Assembly (NCBI RefSeq): GCF_017874615.1
Contig: NZ_JAGIKV010000004.1
Span: 310,001-374,000, forward strand
DNA from: Paenibacillus xylanexedens
GTDB lineage: Bacteria > Bacillota > Bacilli > Paenibacillales > Paenibacillaceae
Length of the DNA: 64,000 bases
Direction: 5' to 3'
In this document: piece by piece, positions 54,168 to 63,224 of the stretch
Numbering within the stretch: the first letter of the stretch is position 1
How the letters are laid out: every line of letters begins with the position of its first letter
Position numbers and translations under genes: made by a program
The notes under the pieces: model-generated
What the model was told of the DNA's origin: nothing
Database searches by the model: none
What the model saw: only the letters and a program-made list of their open reading frames with translations

Positions 54168-54328
54168 TGTTTCTCCCCCCTCTCTGCTTCAAAAGATTCC
54201 GTTGCTTCTCTCCATTATGTAGAGGATCAGTCGTTGTACGATAGAAAAATCCCGCAGTATTCTTGCCTATTCCTCCAGAGCATTTTAAAATAATAGTAAT
54301 AGTGGTTTACAAGGGGGGGCTGTAATTC

Positions 54329-55264
54329 ATGCTTATCAAAACAAATGAAACGGATACAAGCATCACGGAGCAGCAGCAACAATTGGCTCAACTTATTGAG
54401 CATTTCACCCCAAATGATGGGATACACCAAACAAAAATTCCATCGCTTGCCTTAATCCGTGCCTCCGAGATCTCACAACCCATATATTCCGTTTATCAGC
54501 CTGCCCTCTGCATTGTCGCCCAAGGTTCCAAATTAGTTATACTCGGCCGCGAGAGCTACACCTACGACCTTTCACAATATTTGGTAGCTTCCGTAAACTT
54601 GCCTATTTCAGGGCAGGTTGTACAGGCTACAACCGAACATCCCTATCTATGTATTCGACTGGATTTTGATTCAGGGCAGATTTTCGATCTGATTCAGGAT
54701 ACGCCTTCTGCACAACCCAAACCTGACCATTTAACACAAAGAGGATTGTTTGTTAGCTCAACCAAACCTTCCCTTCTTGAAGCCGTGATCCGATTGGTTC
54801 GGCTGCTGGATACACCTGAAGACATTCCTGTCCTTGCCCCTCTGTTTATCCGCGAAATTCTATATCGTATTATCCAGGATGAACATGGACATTCCATCAA
54901 GCAGTTTGCTATTCAGGACAGTCATGCACAGCACATCGCCGAGGTGATCGAAGTCATCCAATCCGATTACGCTAAGCCACTTCGGATTGAACAACTTGCT
55001 GCCATGATCAACATGAGTTCTTCCTCATTACATCATCATTTCAAAGCGATTACCGCCATGAGCCCTTTACAATTCCAGAAACAGATTCGATTGCATGAAG
55101 CCCGGCGAATGCTGCTCGCAGGTTTAACCGATGTCGCCGACGCTGCGTTCCAGGTTGGCTATGAAAGTCCGTCTCAATTCAGCCGGGAGTATGCCCGCAT
55201 GTATGGTCTCCCTCCCAAAAGCGATATCAAACGACTTCGTCATACACTCGATATTAAATACTAG
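54329..55264 (+). CDS. AraC family regulator with AraC_N domain
   Basis: 311 residues. The N-terminal half fits the AraC_N cupin-like domain (PIYSVYQPALCIVAQGSKLV, then ILGRESYTYDLSQYLVAS). The C-terminal double HTH is clear: RIEQLAAMINMSSSSLHHHF with KAITAMSPLQFQKQIRLHEA, and DAAFQVGYESPSQFSREYAR. Regulators of this type usually control a neighbouring dehydrogenase, here the divergent SDR. GGGGGG lies ahead of the ATG. The 160-base stretch before it holds the frameshifted small gene. Confidence 0.9.
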   Translation: MLIKTNETDTSITEQQQQLAQLIEHFTPNDGIHQTKIPSLALIRASEISQPIYSVYQPALCIVAQGSKLVILGRESYTYDLSQYLVASVNLPISGQVVQATTEHPYLCIRLDFDSGQIFDLIQDTPSAQPKPDHLTQRGLFVSSTKPSLLEAVIRLVRLLDTPEDIPVLAPLFIREILYRIIQDEHGHSIKQFAIQDSHAQHIAEVIEVIQSDYAKPLRIEQLAAMINMSSSSLHHHFKAITAMSPLQFQKQIRLHEARRMLLAGLTDVADAAFQVGYESPSQFSREYARMYGLPPKSDIKRLRHTLDIKY

Positions 55265-55271
55265 AAACAGC

Positions 55272-55301
55272 AAAAAGACCCGCGTCATCATGACGTGGGT
55301 T
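55272..55301. terminator. bidirectional terminator
   Basis: ACCCGCGTCA pairs with TGACGTGGGT (one G-U) around TCA; the minus-strand T run follows, between the convergent AraC and MerR genes. Confidence 0.75.
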
Positions 55302-55328
55302 CTCGGATTCAAATAGGCAGCAGCGCCA

Positions 55329-55766
55329 TCAAGAGAATAGGTTCTGTTTTTCAAAAACAGACATCTGGTTCTCCCCGGTAATAGGACATTCATCAGGATA
55401 CATACTTCGTTTCTCCAACTTCTCGTCGATAAAATCAACCACCTGCTGTAGCGAAGCAATCTGTGCTTTAACTTTCTTCCGGTGATTCACCAGCATCTCC
55501 CGTTCATTTGGGAAATCTGCGAGATCGGAATCCATGGACATTTGTAAATAAGGCTTCATTTCCTCCAGAGACATTCCTGTTTTTTTCAGGCAAGTGATCA
55601 ACTTCATCGTATGGATATCCTCCGAGCGATATACCCGATGGCGATTGGCTTTGCGTTCCGCTCGAGGAAGCAGCCCAATCTTCTCATAATAACGAATTGT
55701 ATCTTCTGATAATCCGGCCTGTTCTGACGTTTCTTTAATGGAGAACACTTCATTCTCACTCATCAT
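55329..55766 (-). CDS. MerR family transcriptional regulator
   Basis: 145 residues from the ATG at 55766 (GGAGGAG; a second ATG follows at once). The HTH and wing are typical: FSIKETSEQAGLSEDTIRYY, then EKIGLLPRAERKANRHRVYR, followed by a long dimerisation coiled coil. Two cysteines occur, one mid-protein (LITCLKK) and one near the C-terminus (YPDECPITGE); no metal-binding set is visible. It sits next to a promoter of the matching MerR type and is divergent from an SDR gene, as in AdhR/aldehyde-responsive systems. Confidence 0.9.
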   Translation of the reverse strand: MMSENEVFSIKETSEQAGLSEDTIRYYEKIGLLPRAERKANRHRVYRSEDIHTMKLITCLKKTGMSLEEMKPYLQMSMDSDLADFPNEREMLVNHRKKVKAQIASLQQVVDFIDEKLEKRSMYPDECPITGENQMSVFEKQNLFS

Positions 55767-55795
55767 ATGGGCCTCCTCCACATTCATTTCTCTCC

Positions 55796-55826
55796 ATATT
55801 ACAACTTGGAGCTGACTCCAAGTCAA
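55796..55826 (-). promoter_or_regulatory. MerR-type promoter of the merR gene
   Basis: Minus strand: TTGACT (55826-55821), a 19-base spacer, TAATAT (55801-55796). The spacer holds the near-palindrome ACTTGGAGCTGACTCCAAGT (55804-55823). The long 19-bp spacing is the hallmark of MerR-activated promoters. Confidence 0.75.
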
Positions 55827-55853
55827 GCATGATCCGCTCCATCCCAACACCCC

Positions 55854-55884
55854 TTGACTTGGAGTCGACTCCAAGTTATAGAAT
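55854..55884 (+). promoter_or_regulatory. MerR-type promoter of the SDR gene
   Basis: TTGACT (55854-55859), a 19-base spacer, TAGAAT (55879-55884). ACTTGGAGTCGACTCCAAGT (55857-55876) is a perfect 20-bp palindrome in the spacer region. Confidence 0.8.
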
Positions 55885-55934
55885 GAGCGCAGCATACAGA
55901 TTCGTTCTGTAATCCCATTCTTCTGGAGGTATAT

Positions 55935-56783
55935 ATGAATATACAAAATCAGCTTCGCACCGCTCTCATCACAGGGTCAACGTCAGGAATTGGTCTTGAA
56001 CTGACACGCAAGTTACTGGCTGAAGGATGGCAGGTAATCGGTCTCAACCGTTCTGCTTTCCCATCCGAGGATACCGATATTCAGAACGCCTTACGTACAG
56101 GCCAGCTCCGTTGGGTTCAGGCTAATCTGACCAACTACGACAGTCTGAGAACTGCACTGGATCAGATTAAATCCGGTACTGATTCAATTGATGTTTTGTT
56201 TAACAATGCGGGGGGCAGCGCTTCGGAGCTTCGTTTCTCTGATCAGGGGCATGAACTACACTTTGAACTTCAGACGGTAGTCCCTTACATCATCTACATG
56301 GAATTAGTTGAGCTATTGCTTAAAGGACAGATGAAAACAGTTATTAATACTTCCACCACCTCGTTCAATATGGTCAGACAATTTGATATGAACATCCTGG
56401 AACGTCCAGCCGAATTCAAAAAGCTGTTTGGTCCTTATGCCACCTCGAAGCTCGGCTTATCCCTATGGACACACGAGGTTGCCAAGTCTGCCAGTGCGGA
56501 TGGCATACAATTACTAAGCGTAGATCCCGGTGGAAATAACACGCTAAGGGGCAACAAAACATCCGGCCTGCCCTTCTATATCAAACCTATCATGAAATGG
56601 TTCTTTCCTCATCCAAGCCATGGCGCTTCGCTGCTCTACAATGCGGCCTTATCCCCAACCGGACACGAATCCGGTGCGTTCCTGGTTAAAAATAAATCGG
56701 CAGCACTTCGTTTCACAGAGCAAGGCCCTGCTGTTTTAAAGCGGGTAAACGAGATCTACGAGCAGCGTTTTCTTACAGTGTAG
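55935..56783 (+). CDS. short-chain dehydrogenase/reductase under MerR control
   Basis: 282 residues. The cofactor motif TGSTSGIG is at residues 14-21, NNAGG follows, and the YxxxK pair is in GPYATSKLGL. The middle and C-terminal parts resemble retinol-dehydrogenase-like SDRs (LLSVDPGGNNTLRG). Its substrate is unknown. The gene has GGAGG ahead of the ATG and a MerR-type promoter, so its expression is probably induced by the signal sensed by the MerR protein. Confidence 0.88.
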   Translation: MNIQNQLRTALITGSTSGIGLELTRKLLAEGWQVIGLNRSAFPSEDTDIQNALRTGQLRWVQANLTNYDSLRTALDQIKSGTDSIDVLFNNAGGSASELRFSDQGHELHFELQTVVPYIIYMELVELLLKGQMKTVINTSTTSFNMVRQFDMNILERPAEFKKLFGPYATSKLGLSLWTHEVAKSASADGIQLLSVDPGGNNTLRGNKTSGLPFYIKPIMKWFFPHPSHGASLLYNAALSPTGHESGAFLVKNKSAALRFTEQGPAVLKRVNEIYEQRFLTV

Positions 56784-56792
56784 TCTGGAATA

Positions 56793-56825
56793 AAGACGTG
56801 ACCGCATGCGGTCACGTCTTTTTTG
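56793..56825 (+). terminator. intrinsic terminator
   Basis: AAGACGTGACCGC pairs with GCGGTCACGTCTT, a perfect 28-bp palindrome, then T run. Confidence 0.88.
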
Positions 56826-56925
56826 GTCGTTTGTCCCTCATATTATCCAGGCCCTGATTCATAGGTGTAAACATAACGATACAATGTCGCGTGTGACATG
56901 TTACTGAATCTGGAGGGATCACTTC

Positions 56926-58089
56926 ATGACCAAAGGACAGCAACCAAATGACAAACCATTTATCATCCCGCAACCCATTCGCAGTGATGGCGCTGGAGGA
57001 CCTGATCTGGGACCCAGAGACGTCATGAGAGATATACAAAACCCAGATATGCTGGTACCTCCGGCAACCGATAACGGGTTATTGCCCAATCTGAAAATGT
57101 CTTTTTCCGATACCCATATGCAATTGAACCATGGGGGTTGGTCACGTGAAATCACCGTACGGGATCTCCCTATTGCCACTACACTGGCAGGTGTGAACAT
57201 GAGCCTGACACCGGGAGGTATAAGGGAATTGCACTGGCATCAACAATCCGAGTGGGCCTATATGATCTGGGGAACAGCAAGAATTACTTCGGTAGATCAG
57301 AACGGACGTAATTTTATTGCGGATGTCGGGCCTGGCGATCTCTGGTTTTTCCCCAAAGGTCTACCCCATTCCATCCAGGGACTGGAGGAGGGTTGTGAAT
57401 TTCTGCTTGTGTTTGATGACGGCTCCTTCTCCGATCTGAATACGTTATCCATATCCGATTGGTTTGCCCATACCCCACCAGAGGTATTGTCTGTCAATTT
57501 CGGCGTGCCCGAATCCGCTTTTCAGTCCATGCCGAAGGAACAGGTCTACATTTTCCAAGATACCGTCCCGGGTTCCATCGAGAGCCAGGAAGTTCAGTCG
57601 CCATATGGTACCATTCCTCTCACATTCAAACACCGATTGCTGGCCCAGGAACCACTCATTACACCGGGCGGAAGCGTCCGGATTGTCGACTCCACCAACT
57701 TCCCTATCTCAACTACCGTTGCAGCCGCACTCGTTGAGATCCGACCTGGCGCCATGCGTGAACTGCACTGGCATCCCAATGCAGATGAATGGCAATACTA
57801 TCTGACAGGACAAGGGAGAATGACTGTCTTTGGAGGCAATGGCATTGCTCGTACCTTTGATTATCGGGCGGGAGATGTCGGATATGTTCCTGTCGCAATG
57901 GGACACTATGTACAGAATACCGGCACAGACACTTTATGGTTTTTGGAGATATTCCGAAGTGATCGATTCGAGGATGTATCGCTGAATCAGTGGATGGCGT
58001 TAACCCCGCGGGATCTGGTCCGTGACAATCTGAATGCGCCGCCAGAGTTGCTTGATTCCCTACGTAAAGTAAAATGGCCTGTCGTTTAA
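56926..58089 (+). CDS. oxdC: bicupin oxalate decarboxylase (OxdC family) with altered lid
   Basis: 387 residues, two cupin domains, each with an Mn site: H103, H105, E109, H148 in the first and H281, H283, E288, H327 in the second. R100 and E341 match the conserved Arg and Glu of B. subtilis OxdC. The lid that carries the proton donor there is SENST; here it reads SDLNT (169-173), so the Glu is replaced by Asp. It should convert oxalate to formate and CO2, or act partly as an oxidase. No signal peptide. GGAGGG precedes the ATG. Confidence 0.85.
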   Translation: MTKGQQPNDKPFIIPQPIRSDGAGGPDLGPRDVMRDIQNPDMLVPPATDNGLLPNLKMSFSDTHMQLNHGGWSREITVRDLPIATTLAGVNMSLTPGGIRELHWHQQSEWAYMIWGTARITSVDQNGRNFIADVGPGDLWFFPKGLPHSIQGLEEGCEFLLVFDDGSFSDLNTLSISDWFAHTPPEVLSVNFGVPESAFQSMPKEQVYIFQDTVPGSIESQEVQSPYGTIPLTFKHRLLAQEPLITPGGSVRIVDSTNFPISTTVAAALVEIRPGAMRELHWHPNADEWQYYLTGQGRMTVFGGNGIARTFDYRAGDVGYVPVAMGHYVQNTGTDTLWFLEIFRSDRFEDVSLNQWMALTPRDLVRDNLNAPPELLDSLRKVKWPVV

Positions 58090-58247
58090 TTTAAGAGGTT
58101 GTTCAAAAAGTCCACTTTTGATTACGAATCATGCCTAGCGGCATCATCGGCTTCGAAGATGAAATTCAGCCGAAATGCTACTCCATTTCTAGCTTCATCC
58201 CATCTTCTCGGTACTGAAAACCAGACTTTTTGAACACGCACTTTAAA
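58090..58247. repeat. MITE-like inverted-repeat element
   Basis: TGTTCAAAAAGTC (58100-58112) is exactly inverted as GACTTTTTGAACA (58224-58236), and TTTAA/TTTAAA flanks extend the symmetry. The 110 bases inside are partly self-complementary (CGAAGATGAA with TTCATCCCATCTTC). No ORF. The design is that of a miniature inverted-repeat element or a long intergenic hairpin; no related transposase is in the window. Confidence 0.6.
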
Positions 58248-58327
58248 GATGAACCTCTGTCATATGTGCTGAAAAGGGAGGTAACACGTGCGAAGAAGAG
58301 AGACCGTCTGAACCGTCGATTCGATCT

Positions 58328-59116
58328 TTAAACATGAGTCGGTTTAATCGCTTGGATATACACACTTTCCCCTTGGAAGCTGTCGAGCTTCCCGTGTTCT
58401 GTCACTTCGAAGTTGAAAAATTTTCGGATGATGGACGGTGCACTCAACATACTTGCTTCAAGTTCCCTTCTCTCCCGTTCCGGCAGTGCCGCACGGTTAC
58501 ACCACTCTTCAAACTTAAAGCGCTTCTGGAAGGAAACCATCGTTTCCATGCGGAAGCCGGCATACTCCAGCATATGAATCCATTCCGTCTTGCGCCATGC
58601 TCGAACATGGCTTGCATCTCGGCACTTCTCCACTTCATTGTAAAACTGGTCATTCTCATCACGTTCAGGTGCCACGTTGTCAATGAATAACAACCTTCCA
58701 CCGGGCTTCATAACTCGTAATGCCTCATGAACAAACGAAGAAACGTCCGGAAAATGGTGAGCAGCGATTCGGCAGGTTACAAGGTCAAAGACATCATCAT
58801 CGAATGGCAGCTTCTCTGCATCCCCGGCAACAAAATCTACATTACGGTGTCCATTGCCCTGGATAAATGCTTCAGCTACCTGAAGCATTTCTTCCGTTAG
58901 ATCGAGGGCTGTCACCCGCTGAACAAGTGGAGCCAATGCATTAGCGACATGCCCTCCTCCAGTGGCGATATCCAGCACGTTCATATCCGGAGTGGCTTGA
59001 GATGAAGCCACGAGCAACGCGAGATCCCCACCTTTGGCATGCCCCGCACTCGTCACGTATTTTCCTGCATTTTTCGCAAACTGCTTCTGCACCTGACTTT
59101 TGATTACATCAGACAT
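58328..59116 (-). CDS. class I SAM-dependent methyltransferase (UbiE/Methyltransf_11 type)
   Basis: 262 residues. NVLDIATGGGHVANALAPLV is SAM motif I, ALDLTEEML motif II, VAGDAEKLPFDDDVFDLVTC motif III, and LRVMKPGGRLLFIDNVAPE the typical later strand. The acceptor is unknown; similar proteins methylate small molecules or quinones. GGAGGAAT lies before the ATG. Monocistronic; the short upstream region has a GTTTC...GAAAC repeat. Confidence 0.88.
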   Translation of the reverse strand: MSDVIKSQVQKQFAKNAGKYVTSAGHAKGGDLALLVASSQATPDMNVLDIATGGGHVANALAPLVQRVTALDLTEEMLQVAEAFIQGNGHRNVDFVAGDAEKLPFDDDVFDLVTCRIAAHHFPDVSSFVHEALRVMKPGGRLLFIDNVAPERDENDQFYNEVEKCRDASHVRAWRKTEWIHMLEYAGFRMETMVSFQKRFKFEEWCNRAALPERERRELEASMLSAPSIIRKFFNFEVTEHGKLDSFQGESVYIQAIKPTHV

Positions 59117-59264
59117 TCCAATTCCTCCTGCATAAGTTTCATTAGACGAAACATAGTTTCAAAATATAATTATATTTATTTTACCACACATGAATGTAAA
59201 AGCTAAATAAGCATTTTACACAAATCCGGAGGCAACTTTCCACTACCTGACAAAAAAGCTGAAA

Positions 59265-59305
59265 TAAAAAAACATCCCCCAAGTGAATTTCACCCAGGAG
59301 ATGTT
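59265..59305 (-). terminator. terminator of the fru operon
   Basis: AACATCCCCC...GTG pairs with CAC...GATGTT around AATTT; T7 on the minus strand. Confidence 0.75.
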
Positions 59306-59316
59306 ACTTATATTTG

Positions 59317-61284
59317 TTACTTTACAAGCGTTGGTGACTTCTTCCACAAGCCTAGAATCAGACCAGAGATCACAGAACCAATCGCAACAGCGAGCAGGAA
59401 CAATAGTGCGTGGTTCGCCAGTGCTGCAACAAAGATCCCGCCATGCGGAGCTGGTACATTAATGCTCCACAGTTGTGTCAATCCGCCAGCAACAGCGGAA
59501 CCCAGAATACAAGAAGTCAATACACGTAATGGATCAGCCGCAGCAAATGGAATTGCACCTTCTGTAATGAAGGAGAATCCAAGTACATAGTTAGTCAAAC
59601 CTGATTTGCGTTCTTGCTCTGTAAATTTGGATTTGAAGAACGTTGTTGCAAGTGCAATCGCCAGAGGAGGCACCATACCGCCTGCCATAACCGCTGCCAT
59701 CCATGCACCGTCTGTGTTACCACTGGATGTGAATACGCCGATAGCGAACGTGTAAGCCGCTTTGTTGAACGGCCCACCCATATCGATGGACATCATACCG
59801 CCAAGCAACAAGCCTAACAATACCGCATTACCTGTACCCAAGTTACCAAGTGCATCTACAAGCCAGGTGTTCAGGGAACCAAAGATTGGATCAAAGACAT
59901 AGAAACTGATGGCACCCACGATCAGCAAACCAAATACCGGATACAGCAAGATTGGTTTCAAGCCATCAATCGCTTTTGGCAATCCTTTGAACAACTTACG
60001 AAGACCAATAACTACATAACCCGCCAGGAAACCGGCAGCCAAACCACCAAGGAAACCGGCGTTTGAGTTAACCGCCATCAATCCACCAACCATACCAGGC
60101 ATCAGGGCCGGACGATCACCAATACTCATCGCGATAAATCCGGCAAGTACCGGAATCAGGAAGTGGAACGCCCCTGTTCCGCCACCGATCGTTTGAAGCA
60201 GTTGCACAATCGGATTCTCAGGGCTAGCAAGCTGTTCGAACAAGAAGGAGATTGCTAGCAGAATACCGCCACCTACAACAAACGGCAGCATATGCGAGAT
60301 ACCATTCATCAGATCTTTATAGATTTTGCTACCTACACTGATTTTGCCAGCGCTTGCGCCCTCTTCTTTGGCATTTCCGCCTTGGCTGCGATAGATCGGT
60401 GCATCTCCGTTAACGGCCTTGCGAATCAGCTCTTCGGATTTACGGATTCCATCACTCACCGGTCTTTGCAATACCGGTTTGCCATCGAAACGTGCCATCT
60501 CCACATTTTTGTCTGCGGCAACGATAACCCCTTTAGCACGAGCGATCTCATCAGCAGTGAGAACATTCTGCGCTCCTTCAGAGCCGTTTGTCTCTACGCG
60601 AATATTAATGCCCATTTCCTGAGCTTTCTTTTTAAGTGCATCTTCAGCCATAAACGTATGAGCTATACCGGTTGGACAGGCTGTAACCGCAACAACAAAA
60701 TCCTCCGAATTGGTATTACCTACAATCACACCAGAAGTGTTTTGTTGCTGATTGCTAGTGGAGACTGATGCGGCATTTGCTGCTTTTTCAGCTTTTTCTT
60801 TTTCTTTGGCTGCTTCCTTCTCAGCTGCTTCTGCCTGTTTGGCATCAAACAATGCACTAACTTCCGCAGGTGTATCTGTACTCATCAATTGTGAGATGAA
60901 ATCGCTATCAATCAACAACCTGGAAAGAGCTGCAAGCGTACGCAGATGGGTATTACCTGCGCCTTCTGGAGCCGCAATCATGAAGAACACATGAGCTGGC
61001 TGATCATCCAACGCTTCAAAATCAAGTCCTTTTCTACTCTTGGCAAATACAACTGTTGGTTCGTTCACCGCTGTTGTTTTGGCATGTGGCATTGCAATTC
61101 CGCCACCGATACCTGTGCTGGATTCAGCTTCTCTTTTATAGATCATTTCCTTGAACAGGACCGGATCATTGATTCGTCCGCTTCGGTTCAGGCTTGCAAT
61201 TAGTTCATCAATAGCCTCATCTTTGGTTGTGGCTTGCAGGTCCATGATCATCGTTTCCTGGATCATCAAGTCTGTTATTCTCAT
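59317..61284 (-). CDS. fruA: PTS fructose transporter, EIIABC
   Basis: 655 residues from the ATG at 61284 (GGGAG ten bases ahead). Order: EIIA (1-145, phospho-His67 in GGIAMPHAKT), an Ala/Glu/Lys linker (about 150-180), EIIB (about 195-290, phospho-Cys203 in VTACPTGIAHTFMA), then EIIC with about nine membrane helices (from about residue 330). It imports fructose as fructose 1-phosphate. It is the last gene of fruR-fruK-fruA; a hairpin in the 90-base gap to fruK may process or stabilise the transcript. Confidence 0.94.
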   Translation of the reverse strand: MRITDLMIQETMIMDLQATTKDEAIDELIASLNRSGRINDPVLFKEMIYKREAESSTGIGGGIAMPHAKTTAVNEPTVVFAKSRKGLDFEALDDQPAHVFFMIAAPEGAGNTHLRTLAALSRLLIDSDFISQLMSTDTPAEVSALFDAKQAEAAEKEAAKEKEKAEKAANAASVSTSNQQQNTSGVIVGNTNSEDFVVAVTACPTGIAHTFMAEDALKKKAQEMGINIRVETNGSEGAQNVLTADEIARAKGVIVAADKNVEMARFDGKPVLQRPVSDGIRKSEELIRKAVNGDAPIYRSQGGNAKEEGASAGKISVGSKIYKDLMNGISHMLPFVVGGGILLAISFLFEQLASPENPIVQLLQTIGGGTGAFHFLIPVLAGFIAMSIGDRPALMPGMVGGLMAVNSNAGFLGGLAAGFLAGYVVIGLRKLFKGLPKAIDGLKPILLYPVFGLLIVGAISFYVFDPIFGSLNTWLVDALGNLGTGNAVLLGLLLGGMMSIDMGGPFNKAAYTFAIGVFTSSGNTDGAWMAAVMAGGMVPPLAIALATTFFKSKFTEQERKSGLTNYVLGFSFITEGAIPFAAADPLRVLTSCILGSAVAGGLTQLWSINVPAPHGGIFVAALANHALLFLLAVAIGSVISGLILGLWKKSPTLVK

Positions 61285-61310
61285 CTTGGTACACTCCCTT
61301 AAGTTCAGTC

Positions 61311-61328
61311 GGCCTGCATAGGCAGGCC
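61311..61328 (-). other. intercistronic hairpin between fruK and fruA
   Basis: GGCCTGC (61311-61317) pairs with GCAGGCC (61322-61328) around a 4-base loop, without a T run. Probably a transcript-processing or stabilising stem rather than a terminator. Confidence 0.5.
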
Positions 61329-61374
61329 TCACTACATTACAATTACAGTAAAAACCTTTTATAAGGCCGTTAGG

Positions 61375-62286
61375 CTAAATCGTCGTAATGGCTACTTGAT
61401 TACGCAATTCATCAATCAATTCACGTGTTGCAAGATCATCCGAGAACGCAGTGGCGCTTCCAGATGCAACCCCTGTGCGGAAAGCTTCCAGCAAATCTCC
61501 GCTCTGTACATAGGTACCTACGAATCCGCCAATCATGGAGTCACCGGCACCAACCGAGTTTTTCACAGTGCCTTTTGGCACATTCGCATGATGAACTTCC
61601 GCTTTGGTAATGAATAGTGCACCCTCACCTGCCATGGAGATCAACACATGTTTAGCACCGGCTTCCAGCAACTTACGCCCGTATAACACCAGTTCCTCGC
61701 GAGTATCAATCGTTACACCGAACAGTTCAGCCAATTCATGATGATTTGGCTTCACCAGCAATGGTGCATGTTCAAGAGCTTCCATTAACGCAGGGCCCGT
61801 TGTATCAATCACAAATTCGGCACCCGTTTGCTTGCATACTTTAATGAGACGATCATAAAAATCCGTTCCAAGTGAAGGCGGTACACTTCCGGAGAGAATG
61901 ACAATATCTCCTTTTTCCAACGAAGACAATTTATGAAGCAACTGCTCCGCCTCTTCGGCACTGATTGCAGGTCCAAGACCATTAATCTCTGTCTCTTCTC
62001 CATGCTTCAGCTTGATGTTAATGCGAGTATCGTCTGCAATCGTAACAAAGTCTGTCCGAATGTAATCTTCTTGCAACTTGTCATTAATGAAACGTCCAGT
62101 AAATCCACCAAGGAAACCAATAGCCGTGTTATCTGCTCCAAGTTGATTCAGTATGCGAGAGACATTAATGCCTTTGCCGCCAGGGAGCTTCAAATCCCGA
62201 TTCATTCGATTCAATCCGCCAAGCTTCAGCTCATCCACTTCCACGATGTAATCAATGGACGGGTTAAGTGTTATCGTATATATCAT
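61375..62286 (-). CDS. fruK: 1-phosphofructokinase
   Basis: 303 residues of the PfkB family. The N-terminal signature GGKGINVSRILNQLG and the C-terminal VGAGDSMIGGFVGTYVQSGD hold the catalytic Asp and anion hole. It starts MIYTITLNPSIDYIVEVDEL, typical for FruK. It phosphorylates fructose 1-phosphate to fructose 1,6-bisphosphate, the step after FruA import. The ATG is 3 bases after the fruR stop, so the two are translated together. Confidence 0.94.
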   Translation of the reverse strand: MIYTITLNPSIDYIVEVDELKLGGLNRMNRDLKLPGGKGINVSRILNQLGADNTAIGFLGGFTGRFINDKLQEDYIRTDFVTIADDTRINIKLKHGEETEINGLGPAISAEEAEQLLHKLSSLEKGDIVILSGSVPPSLGTDFYDRLIKVCKQTGAEFVIDTTGPALMEALEHAPLLVKPNHHELAELFGVTIDTREELVLYGRKLLEAGAKHVLISMAGEGALFITKAEVHHANVPKGTVKNSVGAGDSMIGGFVGTYVQSGDLLEAFRTGVASGSATAFSDDLATRELIDELRNQVAITTI

Positions 62287-62288
62287 CG

Positions 62289-63035
62289 TTATCCCTCAAT
62301 TATTTTAGTTTTCTGGGCGATTCCAGGCCGCCAATGTTCTGGCATCTGCTCGGTAATCAAATCGGCCTCCTCCAAATCAAACAATTTGGCAAAAGTAATT
62401 TCCCCTATTTTGCTGGAATCAGCCAGCACATAAGATTTTCCCGACAATTGATGTGCACGCCTTTTAATCAAGGCTTCCTCCGGATCCGGTGTTGTATACC
62501 CCATTTCGGGATCAACTCCATTGCTTCCAAGAAAACATTTATCAAAACGGAAATTATCCATGTTCTGTAATGCGATACTGCCAATGACTGCTTTTGTATG
62601 AATTTTCATCATACCTCCGAGCAAATAACTGCGAATACGCTTGCTTACCAAAGCCTCAACATGTGAAAGTCCGTTGGTAACTACCGTTACGTCTTTAGCT
62701 TCAATAAAAGGAATCATGGCTAACGTTGTCGTTCCTGCATCCAGATAAATGCATTCGCCATTTTCGATCTCCTGTGCAGCCAAACGGGCAATCGTCGTTT
62801 TTTGTTGAATGTTTTTGAACGTTTTTTCTTCCATGCCCGGTTCCAGCGTTTTTTCATTCACCAGTGCGGCACCACCGTGGATGCGTTTGAGCATCTGACG
62901 ACTCTCCAGATCGATCAAGTCACGCCTAATCGTTGATTCAGAAGCACCCAACACATCAACAAGCTCTTGCAATTTCACAATTCCCTGTAAATGTAAGCGC
63001 TCTATAATTGCAGCATATCGTTCTTCAGTCAGCAT
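62289..63035 (-). CDS. fruR: DeoR family fructose operon repressor
   Basis: 248 residues from the ATG at 63035 (GGAGG seven bases ahead); an ATG at 63041 abuts the site. The HTH is IVKLQELVDVLGASESTIRR, then DLIDLESRQMLKRIHGGA, the DeoR signature. The C-terminal DeoR sensor domain binds phosphosugar, presumably fructose 1-phosphate (IYLDAGTTTLAMIPF, SNGVD). It is the first gene of the operon and should bind the direct repeats upstream at 63072-63121. Confidence 0.92.
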   Translation of the reverse strand: MLTEERYAAIIERLHLQGIVKLQELVDVLGASESTIRRDLIDLESRQMLKRIHGGAALVNEKTLEPGMEEKTFKNIQQKTTIARLAAQEIENGECIYLDAGTTTLAMIPFIEAKDVTVVTNGLSHVEALVSKRIRSYLLGGMMKIHTKAVIGSIALQNMDNFRFDKCFLGSNGVDPEMGYTTPDPEEALIKRRAHQLSGKSYVLADSSKIGEITFAKLFDLEEADLITEQMPEHWRPGIAQKTKIIEG

Positions 63036-63071
63036 CTTCATTCCTCCAACTGCTTCTATAGTATCATAATC

Positions 63072-63121
63072 CACTCAAAAAACAACCACTTTCATTCAAA
63101 ATAATTTAAAAACATTCAAAA
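63072..63121. promoter_or_regulatory. three direct repeats, FruR operator candidate
   Basis: CACTCAAAA (63072), CATTCAAAA (63093) and CATTCAAAA (63113) have start spacings of 21 and 20 bases, two helical turns each. They lie 37-86 bases upstream of the fruR start. DeoR proteins commonly bind such repeated sites. Confidence 0.6.
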
Positions 63122-63224
63122 ACCCGCATCTTTCGACTTATTTTCTTGTCCAATTGTCCCTTTCTCTGACTCCTGAACGCGCATCTGATAATCTAGTCCC
63201 TATTTTATCGAAGGTGGTGACCTG

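Noticed and set aside
54004..54244. Plus-strand reading frames upstream of the AraC gene
   Set aside because: They lack ribosome-binding sites; the opposite strand gives a more protein-like product after one frameshift.
58250..58327. Short plus-strand frame with GGGAGG and GTG after the MITE-like element
   Set aside because: It stops after seven codons; at most a remnant.
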